Shown piece by piece: positions 14,533-23,726 of a stretch of 23,785 nt of DNA (the first letter of the stretch is position 1; each line of letters starts with the position of its first letter). Location: the IMG/VR virus record IMGVR_UViG_3300033155_000058, positions 1-23,785 of that record; one strand, written 5' to 3'. Both the position numbers and the translations under genes were made by a program. The DNA comes from a virus. Below the pieces are notes generated by a model. It saw only the letters and a list, made by a program, of their open reading frames with translations, was not told where the DNA came from and searched no databases.

Positions 14533-14572
14533 CCTATACTCACCCTCCCAGAAGACAGGACTCCTGAGGGTG
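14530..14572 (+). promoter_or_regulatory. in-frame TAA followed by a 7-bp stem (possible recoding site)
   Basis: TAA (14530-14532, context AGC-TAA-CCT) interrupts an otherwise continuous nozzle frame. A perfect 7-bp stem, CACCCTC (14541-14547) with GAGGGTG (14566-14572) and an 18-base loop, starts 8 bases after the stop. Structures at this distance are known to stimulate readthrough in some viral genes. The stem lies in coding sequence and may be coincidental. TAA is the least leaky stop in bacteria, which argues against efficient readthrough. Confidence 0.35.
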
Positions 14573-14601
14573 CCTCTGTCCTCTCTGAGTTCGCTGGGAG
14601 A

Positions 14602-15930
14602 GTGTGGTTCGGAGGTTTCAGTGGAACTGTTATAGATGGGGATTCCCGTTCCCCCCTTCTTTCTTCCTACATCTTCTTCAGTCAACTTGTAGAAGAGCCT
14701 TCCGATATTACAAAGTGTTACCAAGATGGTGACCCTACTTCTAAAGAATTCCCTGACATCCTCGCTACTGATGGGGGCTACCTCAGAATCTCAGGTGCTT
14801 ACGGTATTGTTGGAATGAAGACCCTTAGTGATAGCCTTATCATTCTTGCAACAAACGGTATATGGCGGGTCACAGGTGGCGATGCTGGATTTGACGCAAC
14901 AGATTACATGGTATCTAAGATCTCTGATACAGGTTGCTCTTCCCCTAACTCCATTACGGAAACAGATCAAGGGGTTGTGTACTGGGGGGAGGACGGAATC
15001 TACTACATCCTTAAAAACGAGCTAGGTGATTTCATTGCCCAGAACTTAACTCAACAGTCTATCCAGACTAGGTATAACGACATCTCCTCTCTGGATAAGA
15101 AGTATGCTTCAGGATACTATGATGCGTATGACAGAAAGATTAGGTGGTTGTATGGGAACAGACTGGAGTCGACAACTTCCGTAGAGGAACTTGTCTTTGA
15201 CTTAAATCTAGGAGCTTTCCTTCCAAACTCCATTCCTAATATCTCGGGGAACAGACCTAAACCTATGTGCCTCTTAAAAGTTCCTCCTTTCAGTATTGGG
15301 GGGGTTTCTGATAAAGTACTAGCCAACGGTGTCGAGGTGGAAGCAAACGGAGTGCCTGTAGTTGTTTCTTCAGACACACTTCAAGATGGGGTTAGAGAGG
15401 TGGTGTATATCACCCTTTTAGAAGATAGTGTTTCCGATGAGCTGCAATACACAATGGCATTATATGGAGACACTTCTTTCCTTGATTGGGTAGATTTCGA
15501 TACCGTAGGTGTTGACGCTGCTGGGTATATGGTTACAGGAGCCTTGACGGGTGGAGACACACAACGAGAGAAGACGCTGAACTACCTAACTTTCCACATG
15601 GAGAGAACGGAGGATGGCTTCGAGGCTGATGTTAATGGAGACCTAACTCCTACTAACCAATCCTCTTGTCTTGTACAGTCTCAGTGGGAATGGACAAACT
15701 CTGCCAACTCAAACAGATGGAGCAGGGAGTTCCAAGCTTATCGTTACAGACGCTTGTATATGCCAACAGATGTAAATGACCCTTACGATACTGGTCACTC
15801 TATCATCACCACTAAGAATAAGATACGTGGTCGTGGAAGAGCCCTCTCTTTCTTAATGAAGACAGAGCCAGGAAAAGATTGTAGAATTCTTGGTTGGTCT
15901 ATGATTATAGGTGTGGAAGGAAATGTCTAA
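14602..15930 (+). CDS. tail nozzle protein (T7 gp12-like), C-terminal part
   Basis: This is the continuation of the same frame as 13651-14532. Coding sequence actually resumes at 14533. The listed start is the first GTG (14602), inside the conserved phrase FAGRVWFGGF, so it is unlikely to be a natural start. No ATG lies between the stop and this point. The 442 residues include GYLRISGAYGIVGMKTL, SLIILATNGIWRVTGGD, GVVYWGEDGIYYIL and SGYYDAYDRKIRWLYG, which are beta-propeller-like strands typical of nozzle proteins. The C-terminus is RILGWSMIIGVEGNV. It overlaps the start of the next gene by 8 bases. If no readthrough occurs, this part would be untranslated or made poorly. Confidence 0.82.
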   Translation: MWFGGFSGTVIDGDSRSPLLSSYIFFSQLVEEPSDITKCYQDGDPTSKEFPDILATDGGYLRISGAYGIVGMKTLSDSLIILATNGIWRVTGGDAGFDATDYMVSKISDTGCSSPNSITETDQGVVYWGEDGIYYILKNELGDFIAQNLTQQSIQTRYNDISSLDKKYASGYYDAYDRKIRWLYGNRLESTTSVEELVFDLNLGAFLPNSIPNISGNRPKPMCLLKVPPFSIGGVSDKVLANGVEVEANGVPVVVSSDTLQDGVREVVYITLLEDSVSDELQYTMALYGDTSFLDWVDFDTVGVDAAGYMVTGALTGGDTQREKTLNYLTFHMERTEDGFEADVNGDLTPTNQSSCLVQSQWEWTNSANSNRWSREFQAYRYRRLYMPTDVNDPYDTGHSIITTKNKIRGRGRALSFLMKTEPGKDCRILGWSMIIGVEGNV

Positions 15931-16387
15931 GATAACCTATCAGAAAGAAACTATAGTTTCCCTCCAAGAAGAGTTGGAGGATCTGATTGTAATACATCAT
16001 GAAGAACTTGGGATATATAACGATAAGATATCCCTGAATGTGATGTGGGAGAATTATTTTGCTCTCGAAGAGATGGGGAATCTCCACGTACTAACAGCAA
16101 GAGAAGAAGATAAATTGGTAGGATACTACATCTGTGGTGTTCAACCTAATCTCCATTATGCTGATGTTCTCTTTAGTGTCAATGATATTCTATTCATACA
16201 CCCTGATTATCGGAAAGGTTTTACCGGAATACGTCTTATCAAAGAGGCGGAGAAGGAGATGAGAAAACTAGGTGTGAAAGTGATGACCATCGGTTTTAAA
16301 ACCTACGCCCCTTTCGGGAGACTCCTAGAAAGGTTGGGTTGGGATTTTACAGAGAAAGTTTATACGAAATATATAGGAGAAGATTAA
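15923..16387 (+). CDS. GNAT-fold acetyltransferase-like protein in the T7 gp13 position
   Basis: I start at ATG 15923 (154 residues), directly after GGAAGGAA. A GTG four codons upstream (15911) is possible but adds only MWKE. The GNAT core is visible: strand EDKLVGYYICG (62-72), then DILFIHPDYRKGFTGIRLIK (88-107), with a shortened acetyl-CoA loop RKGFTG at 97-102. The final strand region is AYAP/FGRLLERLGWDF-like (TYAPFGRLLERLGW, 127-140). In T7 this position between nozzle and gp14 is held by gp13, a protein of similar size whose family I recall being linked to the acetyltransferase fold. It could be an active enzyme or a structural relic. The stop overlaps the next ATG by 1 base. Confidence 0.8.
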   Translation: MSKITYQKETIVSLQEELEDLIVIHHEELGIYNDKISLNVMWENYFALEEMGNLHVLTAREEDKLVGYYICGVQPNLHYADVLFSVNDILFIHPDYRKGFTGIRLIKEAEKEMRKLGVKVMTIGFKTYAPFGRLLERLGWDFTEKVYTKYIGED

Positions 16388-16842
16388 TGAGTATTTTCTA
16401 TGGGGCTGCCTCTCTGATTTTTAGTATAGGTTCTGCAGATCAATCGGCAAGAGCTGCTTCTAAGGCTTCTGAAGAACAGAAGATTGCTAATAAAAAGAGA
16501 GAGGCCACAGAGCAGACCCGCTCTAATGAAGCTAGAAGAAGCTCCCTCAGAAAAGAGAGGGTAAGACGGGCTCAGATATTGCAAAGAGCAGATACGATGG
16601 GTGTTGGTTCTAGTTCTGGGGTTGCTGGGGCTACTGGTGCCCTCAGTACAAGCACAGGTGCTGGTCTTGGTTTCCAAACAGGACAGACTACTGCTGCTTC
16701 TAGTATAAGTTCCACACTACAGAGTGCAGCAGATGCTCAAACATCTGCAGCTAACTTCGCTAATGTATCTTCAATCTTCATGAGTGAGTTCAAGACTGCT
16801 GGTGGTATGGAGAGTATCTTCGGTGACAAAAAGAAGGATTAA
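16387..16842 (+). CDS. internal virion protein, T7 gp14-like
   Basis: I start at ATG 16387, which overlaps the previous stop by 1 base (TAATG). An earlier in-frame codon at 16339 lies inside the acetyltransferase gene and is rejected. The 151 residues begin with a hydrophobic stretch (MSIFYGAASLIFSIGSADQS), followed by an Ala/Lys/Arg/Glu coiled coil (residues 20-65). A Gly/Ser/Ala/Thr-rich segment comes next (GVGSSSGVAGATGALST). This layout fits gp14-type ejection proteins, which form a pore in the outer membrane during infection. T7 gp14 is 196 residues. Assignment rests on composition and position. Confidence 0.75.
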   Translation: MSIFYGAASLIFSIGSADQSARAASKASEEQKIANKKREATEQTRSNEARRSSLRKERVRRAQILQRADTMGVGSSSGVAGATGALSTSTGAGLGFQTGQTTAASSISSTLQSAADAQTSAANFANVSSIFMSEFKTAGGMESIFGDKKKD

Positions 16843-16846
16843 ATAA

Positions 16847-19800
16847 ATGGCTGATGTAGATACAACTATAGAACTCACGGATGAGGAGATGTCAATCCCT
16901 GCTGGGTGGGAAGAAGAGGAAGATGATTCTTATGGTCAACCCACTGCTAATAAAAAGAGCTTGGCTGTTAGAAACTCTGTCACCCCTCACATTAATAACC
17001 CAGAAGTTCTCTTAGGGAAGCTTGAAGCAAGCGAGGAGAAGCATGCAGATGACATTATCACAGAGGATGCGGCTAGTCTTATAAGCAAAGTGCGCTCTCT
17101 CGATGCAGAAATTCTAGGAGATGTTGCTTCTCATCCAGAACTAATCTCTCAAGACGCTATCTTAGCTACTGCAGAGGCTGTTCAAGGGAGTCAACAGGAG
17201 ATGTTGACCAAGAGCCCTATCTATCTCTCCATTAAAAATAGTATTATGGAGACAGAAGGGAGTGAGAACCTCTCTCCAGCTCAGGTAGCGGATATTGCTG
17301 ACGATATGTTTGCACTCTACGGTGTAGCAGACAGCATGGATAAGAAATCTTGGTTCAGTATCGGTTATGATATTGTAGGGATGATGGTTATTACGGACTT
17401 GGCTTGGAATAATAGTGAAGTAGCTAAGAAAGTTAAAGAAGAATACCCAGATGCAGAGGTATCGGGTGCATACTTCGACTCATATCAGGATATGATCTAC
17501 TTAGCAAAGTATCGTAACAGTTTGAACTCGGAAGATAAACTACGGTTTACAGAAACCTTGAAGAAGTTTTATCTGGAAGTGGACGACAACGAACTTCAAG
17601 CAGTAGACTTCATAAACAATATCCTAGGTCAGAATGAATATCTGAAACTAGAAGATGCTTTGGATAAGGGTGGAGTTATTGCCACCGCCCTCCAGTTTGG
17701 ATTCGCTGCTGTAGGGAGGCTTGTAAGAGCCGGACAGCTTGTGAGAAGACTAGGGGCTATAGGTGATAAGCAAGGGGCTATGAAAGCCGCTGACGCAGCA
17801 GCAGAGAGCGCTGAGAATGCTAAGTTGCTTGGTACATCTCAGGTAGAATCCGCCACTGCTGGTAATCCTCTCTCTATCAGAGAAATATTCGCAGGGGCTC
17901 CTCCAGGTGCTTCTACTGAATATCGTAGGTTCGCCCAAGTTATTGATGAAAACCTAGACCAACTGAATAACGTAAGCACTATCAATATCTCTAGGATGAG
18001 TAAAGAAGAACAGGTTAGAATCGTTGCAGCCATGAAGAAGCATCTCCCTAAGGACTTGCAGGTAGATGATCTGAAGATTACTATGGTAGATGACCAGCCT
18101 GTATTCCATTACAACATTCTAGACAAGAATGGTAGGTTGATGGAGAAGGTGGAGAAGCCTTATACCTTAGACAACGTAGGTTCTTATATAGATCCTGATG
18201 TTGGTCTTGGTTCTAATATATTAAGAGGGCTCACCTCTCCTAAGTATGTACAAGGGTTGGATGCTAAGGGTCTTGTCGATCAGGCTATGGTAGGTACCTT
18301 CGCTCAGGCTAAGATGGGTGCTAATTATACCTCTGCTGCTGAAGCTGCCTTTAAACCTATCAAGAGAAATAAGAAGTCTATCCAAAAGGTAGACGACATG
18401 TTGCAACTACTTGATGGTAGAAAGATAGATCCTACTTACCAACAGCTTGTTGTAGAGGGTGTTGGAGGTAAGAGACTTACACCTAAAGAGTTCCAAGCTT
18501 TCACAGGTGTTCGTAAAGTTCTAGATGACATGCACTACCGCAACAACAAAGTAATGCGTCAGGAAATGGATTTAAGAGGGACACGCTTAATTAAAGAGGG
18601 TGATGAAAAGATCTTTGCCAAGCCTTATGATGATGCTGACTCTGCTAACGCTGCGTATCATGGCGATGAGGCAATGGGTACTATCTATAAAGATGGGCAA
18701 GCCTTCGATGATGTGTCTCACGCTACACTACAACAAGCCTACAAAGATGGGTATGTTCTTGTAAGGAGTCATGCTGATTCTTTTGATGATTGGTTTAAGC
18801 TTGGAGAGAAAGGGGATAGTAACTACTTTAGATTCGCTCTTGTTAAGAAGGATGCGGTGAGAGATCTTCCACCTGATGTTCTGAACAAGACCCCTAACTA
18901 TCTACCTAAGTTCAACAAGGATGCAAACTTCTTTATCAAAGAGGTTCGTAATGTAATAGTTAATGGTAAATCAGTACCTAAACCTATTACCCTCGCGTAT
19001 GCTGCTACAAAAGCTGAAGCTCTTAAATGGAAGAAACAACAAGAAGCTTTGGATGTAGAGCTGGGTACGAAGAGAACTCTTGTACAGACAGAGCAGAATA
19101 TGGATAAGACCTTAGACACAGGTGATGTTATACGAGCCAGTGGTGGTCTCATTCGAGGGAAGCGTTCTAAAGACGGCATTGAATATGCTGGTAACTTTGG
19201 AGGAGGTCGAGCTGACGCTTTTGAAGCTCTTCAGAGAGCCATCGCTATGACTGCAGACAGGGTTACTATGTCTCGGTGGCGTATGTCTGCTATGCAGGAG
19301 TGGAGAAACTCTGCTGCTCTTCACCTGAAGAAGCTCCCTGAGGAATGGAAACCTGCTAGAGAAGCTATTGCAGATATGGAAGTAGGGCCAGTCAGAACAA
19401 AACTTCTGTCTGCTCATGACCAAATCTCTGGTATGTCTCACATGCCTACGAAAGGAGAGCAAGCTTTCAAAGGGCACATCCTTACGGCAGCGAGAAAGCT
19501 AGATGGGATTAACCTCCCCTTCTTAGGGAAGACTATTGAGAAGGGTTCTAAAGCCCTCACTCAAAGAACTGCAGCCTACCTTTATAGAGTACGAGATAAC
19601 AGTCCTGTAAATCTGTTGAAGAGTGTAACCTTTAACATGACGCTAGGGGCTTTCAGTATGGTACAGATTCCTGTACAGACTGCTGGTGCTCTTGTAGCTA
19701 TCGCTGCAAATCCTATCCACGCAGGTAAGGCGATGGATACTTGGTTGATTGCATCTGCACTAGACCTTGGTACGGATATGAAGGTTGTAGGAAAGACTGG

Positions 19801-21235
19801 TAATATCTTAGGTAAGAGGATGGGGCTAGATAAGAATAAACTCAACGCATTACAGAATGATTACGAGTTCTGGAGAGCCTCTGGTATGAGAGAAGCTGTT
19901 GTTCGGGGGAACGCTGATGCGTCCTCTGTAATGAACGGCCTCCCTTTAGATGCTAACCTCATGCGTAGAGGGTTCGGTCATCTCTTACAAGCTGGTCAGA
20001 CTCCTTACCGTATGGGTGAGTTGGCTAACATGCGTATCAGTTTCTTCACTGCCTTAGAGCGTGAGAAGGCTTTGGTAGGGAAAGGTTTTAAGTATGATGA
20101 TGCAACTCTTCAGAGAGTATTGTCTCGTACTGAGAGCACCCGCTTGAACATGAACGCTGCTAACAAAGCTATGTTCCAGAAGGGATTCTTATCTCTGCCT
20201 ACCCAGTTCAAGCAAATTTATACCAAGTACCTAGAAGCTGTAGCAGGAAGAGAGTTTACAAGAACAGAAAAGTTCCGCATCTTCTCTTCTCAGACAATGG
20301 CTTTCGGTGCTGCAGGTGTACCTATCTTGAATCACTACGCTGACTCTATTATGGAGATGGCAGGGGTAACCAAAAACTCTGACTCAACAGAGCAACAAAT
20401 GTGGTTAAGAGGAACTGTTGGTGTCATGCTTAACGACTACTACGGTATTGATGCTGTGTTCTCTGGAAGAATGACTGTATCCGCGGATATCATCGAAGAT
20501 ATTAAGAAGATGTTTACAGACGGAAGAACACCTGTATTTGAAACATTCGCAGGGGCTTCTTCTTCTCCTTTGAAACATGGACTAGGTTTTATGGAGAATA
20601 TCTTCATGGCAGGTAACATGGTCTATCAGATTGAAGACTACAACCCTGCACAGTTAGGGTATATCGCTGAGATTGTTCTTGAGGGTTTGGCACGGATGTC
20701 TTCCTCAGGGAGAAGCGCTATAGCTGCTAGAGATCTCCTTTACGATGGCGTGGTTAGAAACTCAGATGGTGTCGAGATCTATAAGACAGATCCTGACCTA
20801 GCTGACATTCTCTTTAGAGCTATAGGTTTTGGTAGCCAAGAGACACACGACCTCTACGCACAATCCAAATCTAATATGAGTATAGAAGAGGAGCGGAGAG
20901 GAAGAGTCGACCAGTATGTATCTGCCTTCCACACTTTGATTAATAACATGAAACAAGAGAACAAGGAGATGGTACACTTATCACATGTGGCTCTCTCCAT
21001 GATTAAAATCCAGATTGAGAGATACCCTGATGATGAAAGGGATAGGATCTGGGCTTCTTTTCTTGACAAGGTTAATAGTCCAAGAGACATGAAGGGGGAC
21101 GTTATTAATAAAGCCCTCAAGACATGGTACGAAGATTCAGCAAATGCCTTTAACACTCTCAACCCAACTGTAACAAAAGCACGGGAAGAGAAAGAAGCTA
21201 GAGGCCAAGCAATTTTAGATATGGAGAATGAATAA
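16847..21235 (+). CDS. very large internal virion (ejection) protein
   Basis: This 1462-residue protein is the largest in the window and follows the gp14-like gene. It is acidic at the N-terminus (residues 8-30) and mostly helical, with hydrophobic stretches at about 275-305 (VIATALQFGFAAVGRLVR) and 920-955 (LGAFSMVQIPVQTAGALVAI). These are suitable for membrane insertion during DNA ejection. Size and position match the T7 gp16 class (1318 residues). I do not see the N-terminal lytic transglycosylase motif of T7 gp16, nor any polymerase motif of the N4 virion RNA polymerase. It probably forms the channel across the inner membrane with its partner. Its stop overlaps the next ATG by 1 base. Confidence 0.82.
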   Translation: MADVDTTIELTDEEMSIPAGWEEEEDDSYGQPTANKKSLAVRNSVTPHINNPEVLLGKLEASEEKHADDIITEDAASLISKVRSLDAEILGDVASHPELISQDAILATAEAVQGSQQEMLTKSPIYLSIKNSIMETEGSENLSPAQVADIADDMFALYGVADSMDKKSWFSIGYDIVGMMVITDLAWNNSEVAKKVKEEYPDAEVSGAYFDSYQDMIYLAKYRNSLNSEDKLRFTETLKKFYLEVDDNELQAVDFINNILGQNEYLKLEDALDKGGVIATALQFGFAAVGRLVRAGQLVRRLGAIGDKQGAMKAADAAAESAENAKLLGTSQVESATAGNPLSIREIFAGAPPGASTEYRRFAQVIDENLDQLNNVSTINISRMSKEEQVRIVAAMKKHLPKDLQVDDLKITMVDDQPVFHYNILDKNGRLMEKVEKPYTLDNVGSYIDPDVGLGSNILRGLTSPKYVQGLDAKGLVDQAMVGTFAQAKMGANYTSAAEAAFKPIKRNKKSIQKVDDMLQLLDGRKIDPTYQQLVVEGVGGKRLTPKEFQAFTGVRKVLDDMHYRNNKVMRQEMDLRGTRLIKEGDEKIFAKPYDDADSANAAYHGDEAMGTIYKDGQAFDDVSHATLQQAYKDGYVLVRSHADSFDDWFKLGEKGDSNYFRFALVKKDAVRDLPPDVLNKTPNYLPKFNKDANFFIKEVRNVIVNGKSVPKPITLAYAATKAEALKWKKQQEALDVELGTKRTLVQTEQNMDKTLDTGDVIRASGGLIRGKRSKDGIEYAGNFGGGRADAFEALQRAIAMTADRVTMSRWRMSAMQEWRNSAALHLKKLPEEWKPAREAIADMEVGPVRTKLLSAHDQISGMSHMPTKGEQAFKGHILTAARKLDGINLPFLGKTIEKGSKALTQRTAAYLYRVRDNSPVNLLKSVTFNMTLGAFSMVQIPVQTAGALVAIAANPIHAGKAMDTWLIASALDLGTDMKVVGKTGNILGKRMGLDKNKLNALQNDYEFWRASGMREAVVRGNADASSVMNGLPLDANLMRRGFGHLLQAGQTPYRMGELANMRISFFTALEREKALVGKGFKYDDATLQRVLSRTESTRLNMNAANKAMFQKGFLSLPTQFKQIYTKYLEAVAGREFTRTEKFRIFSSQTMAFGAAGVPILNHYADSIMEMAGVTKNSDSTEQQMWLRGTVGVMLNDYYGIDAVFSGRMTVSADIIEDIKKMFTDGRTPVFETFAGASSSPLKHGLGFMENIFMAGNMVYQIEDYNPAQLGYIAEIVLEGLARMSSSGRSAIAARDLLYDGVVRNSDGVEIYKTDPDLADILFRAIGFGSQETHDLYAQSKSNMSIEEERRGRVDQYVSAFHTLINNMKQENKEMVHLSHVALSMIKIQIERYPDDERDRIWASFLDKVNSPRDMKGDVINKALKTWYEDSANAFNTLNPTVTKAREEKEARGQAILDMENE

Positions 21236-23337
21236 TGGCAGGTATATTCGATACCTCAAACGTGTCTCAGACAACGGAATCTTCCGCCACTGTCAAGGCA
21301 CCAGTAGCTGAGGCTGAAAACACAATGGGGACTATGGCTCTCCAGCTAGGACTAGATGCTGGTAAGGAGGTTGTTACTCAACATGCTTTAGGAGAGCAAG
21401 AGGAAGCCCTTGCAGGTATCCAAGAGGACAGGAACGCTGCTCTTGGAGAGATGCGGCTTAAAGCTCTGAACAGTAAGTTCGAGACATTAGCAGCGGGTAT
21501 TGAGCAGGGACTGCCTACTTCCCAAGCTAATGCTAGAGCAAGAGCTGTCTTAGCTGAGACTAAAGCATCTGTCCCTTGGATTGGTAATAGAGCGGATGCA
21601 GCCTTCAAAGGTTTCTTTGGAGGGTCTTCTGGAGCTGGTGGCTTCGAGCCTAATCCTTTGGAGATAGCTGCAAGAGAGCATCAAGAGCTTGTCGCTAAGA
21701 CTGCTGCTATGGCAGGTTCCTCTCTTATAGCGGCTGAGAGAGCTGTTAAAGTAGATGCTATGAATAAGCAGGGTACTGCAAACCTACTTGCCGCTAGTAA
21801 TGATAAGGCAAACTTCAAGGATTCTGCGAGAGCTTACACTAACATGCGGATGGATAATGCAAGTGTTCAGGCTCAGTACATTATGAATAGCTATCTCCCA
21901 GAAGGGACTACCACCCTTGGGGTTAATGAAATGGCTTCTGTAAAGTCCGCGGTAAAGCTTGTTTACTCACAGGCTAGGGAGGATCTCCGAAAGGTTTCCT
22001 TTAGAGCTGCAGATGGGATGCCCCTTCTTAGTAAGGATGATTTGCAAGAACAGTATGATGCTATTACTGCTGCGGAGGAAAATCAACTTTCTCTCATCGG
22101 TGACCGTGACTATCAGACGATTATAAAAAATCTAGCTGATGTTAAACAGGATGAGATATCATATGTTGCCAACACAATGTTCTCTGAGTGGGCTCTCGCT
22201 AACGCAGCGGGTGGACAGGTTGCTGTAGAGAGCCTTAACAAAGGTATTATGAGTCCTAAGTATGTAGCTTCTCTTGTAGCGGATCAACCTCTCCTTGCTA
22301 AGTTCTTCAATCCAGATGGTACCTCTAAAAGAGTATTAGCTTCTAGCATCGCAAGAATGTATGGGAACGGTTTGACAGATCCTACTACCAATGCAAAGCT
22401 TTCTGCTATGGTATTGACACCAGAAGGTATTGAGCTTATGCAGAAGATGGTACAAGATCATGAGCAAGTAGGTACCGCTAGGACTGGGTATGACCAACTT
22501 TCTAAAGGAACTCCAGAGCAGCAGCAGGTAGCTAAAGTCTATCACGGAGAAAGTTCAAAGCTCAATCCTAAAGCTGTTTCCAAGACTCTTTCTACGAAGA
22601 ACTTCACAGAGTGTCTCCAAGAGAATGTACCGGAGGGCTCGAAGGTTCTCTCGGTGTCTCTTGGTGGTATGAGTCAAGCATTTAAAACTGCTTACTATTC
22701 AGCGGGGGTTGGCGTTCCTGGTTATATTGAGATAGGTTCCGAAAGTGATTTAGATGGTAACATAAAAGCCTCCTCTTTCACAGCCACAGAGGAGAACGGT
22801 GAACCTATTCCTGACCATGCAAAAGGAGCTATCGCTGCTCAGTACAGAGCCATCCTCAGTAATCCAGCTTATGTGCAGCATGTGGAAGAGGTCATGGGTA
22901 TTCCCCTGACAGCATCAGAGGTGTTAGAACTAACTTTGAATGATACCCTTCACCCTAAGTTCTTTGAGAGAGCACAAGAGCAGAAGGAGAAAGGTTCTTT
23001 CTTAGGAGCTCCAGGAAGGAAGGACTTAGCTGCATATAATAAAAGCCTTGCATCATTACATCTCCAACAGAAAGGTACTTGGACACCCTTCGAGAGGGAG
23101 ACTCCCGAAGAGATAATGGGGAAGAAGCCTGAAGGAAAGATGGTAGACCCTGCTCAAAGCCAGATAGACGAGCTCTTTAAAGAGAAGCCCAAAGAGAAGC
23201 CCAAGGAAGAGTTCCAGCTTACGCAAGAGCAACATGATGCTATAGCAGCAGAGCCTGACCTTCAGAAGAAGAAGAAACTTGCAATAGGTTTCGGAGCAGA
23301 TCCTGAAATGATTAACAAAGCAACAAGGGGTAGATAA
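21235..23337 (+). CDS. large internal virion protein, T7 gp15-like by position
   Basis: This 700-residue protein overlaps the previous stop by 1 base. It is almost wholly helical, with Ala/Glu/Lys-rich coiled coils at about 40-130 and 145-200, and a Gly-rich turn around 125 (FGGSSGAGGF). The C-terminus has a short Lys/Pro/Glu repeat (EKPKEKPKEEF, about 660), then a small helical end domain (LTQEQHDAIAAEPDLQ, KKKKLAIGFG). Its size is close to T7 gp15 (747). In T7 gp15 precedes gp16, whereas here the larger protein comes first. It would sit in the core below the portal and be ejected with the DNA. Family assignment is by context. Confidence 0.78.
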   Translation: MAGIFDTSNVSQTTESSATVKAPVAEAENTMGTMALQLGLDAGKEVVTQHALGEQEEALAGIQEDRNAALGEMRLKALNSKFETLAAGIEQGLPTSQANARARAVLAETKASVPWIGNRADAAFKGFFGGSSGAGGFEPNPLEIAAREHQELVAKTAAMAGSSLIAAERAVKVDAMNKQGTANLLAASNDKANFKDSARAYTNMRMDNASVQAQYIMNSYLPEGTTTLGVNEMASVKSAVKLVYSQAREDLRKVSFRAADGMPLLSKDDLQEQYDAITAAEENQLSLIGDRDYQTIIKNLADVKQDEISYVANTMFSEWALANAAGGQVAVESLNKGIMSPKYVASLVADQPLLAKFFNPDGTSKRVLASSIARMYGNGLTDPTTNAKLSAMVLTPEGIELMQKMVQDHEQVGTARTGYDQLSKGTPEQQQVAKVYHGESSKLNPKAVSKTLSTKNFTECLQENVPEGSKVLSVSLGGMSQAFKTAYYSAGVGVPGYIEIGSESDLDGNIKASSFTATEENGEPIPDHAKGAIAAQYRAILSNPAYVQHVEEVMGIPLTASEVLELTLNDTLHPKFFERAQEQKEKGSFLGAPGRKDLAAYNKSLASLHLQQKGTWTPFERETPEEIMGKKPEGKMVDPAQSQIDELFKEKPKEKPKEEFQLTQEQHDAIAAEPDLQKKKKLAIGFGADPEMINKATRGR

Positions 23338-23723
23338 TGTTTTCCTTTAGTGAGAAGAGTTTAGGGAGGATGTCTGGGGTAGACCCACGACTTCAGGAGG
23401 TGATGAAAAGAGCCCTTGAAATCTCTAAGTTAGATTTTGGTATTCCAGAATACGGAGGGTTAAGGACGACAGAGGAACAGTATGGGCTGTTCGAGACAGG
23501 GAAGTCTAAGGCAGATGGTACTCGTAAAAAGAGCTATCATCAGACAGGTAAGGCTGTAGACGTATATGCGTATGTCTATGGACTAGCCAGTTGGGAGAAG
23601 TTACACCTAGCTATGATTGCTGCTGCTGTATTACAAGCGGCTAGTGAACTTGGTTACTCAGTTAAATGGGGAGGTCTTTGGAGTAACTTCACAGACATGC
23701 CTCATTTCCAAATAGAGGATTGA
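23337..23723 (+). CDS. M15-family peptidoglycan endopeptidase (endolysin)
   Basis: This 128-residue protein starts at an ATG that overlaps the previous stop by 1 base. It matches the small L-alanyl-D-glutamate or D-Ala-D-Ala type M15 peptidases used by phages for lysis. Zinc ligands are visible: His68 in SYHQTGKAVDVYAY, Asp75 seven residues on, and His123 in DMPHFQIE. GLRTTEEQYGLFETGKS (41-57) is the usual substrate-side motif, and WGGLW (111-115) is also conserved. No signal peptide or wall-binding domain is seen, so it would need a holin. Neither a holin nor spanins are seen in the window, apart from the cut gene downstream. Confidence 0.92.
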   Translation: MFSFSEKSLGRMSGVDPRLQEVMKRALEISKLDFGIPEYGGLRTTEEQYGLFETGKSKADGTRKKSYHQTGKAVDVYAYVYGLASWEKLHLAMIAAAVLQAASELGYSVKWGGLWSNFTDMPHFQIED

Positions 23724-23726
23724 GGG

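Noticed and set aside
14602-14604. GTG as a genuine start for the second nozzle part
   Set aside because: It falls in the middle of conserved nozzle sequence (FAGRVWFGGF), and 23 codons of clearly coding sequence lie between the TAA and this GTG.
16339-16386. Upstream extension of the gp14-like protein
   Set aside because: It lies within the acetyltransferase gene. ATG 16387 overlaps the stop as TAATG, the usual arrangement in this operon.
16847-21235. Virion RNA polymerase of the N4 type
   Set aside because: The protein is too short (1462 against about 3500 residues), no polymerase motifs were seen, and the context is T7-like.
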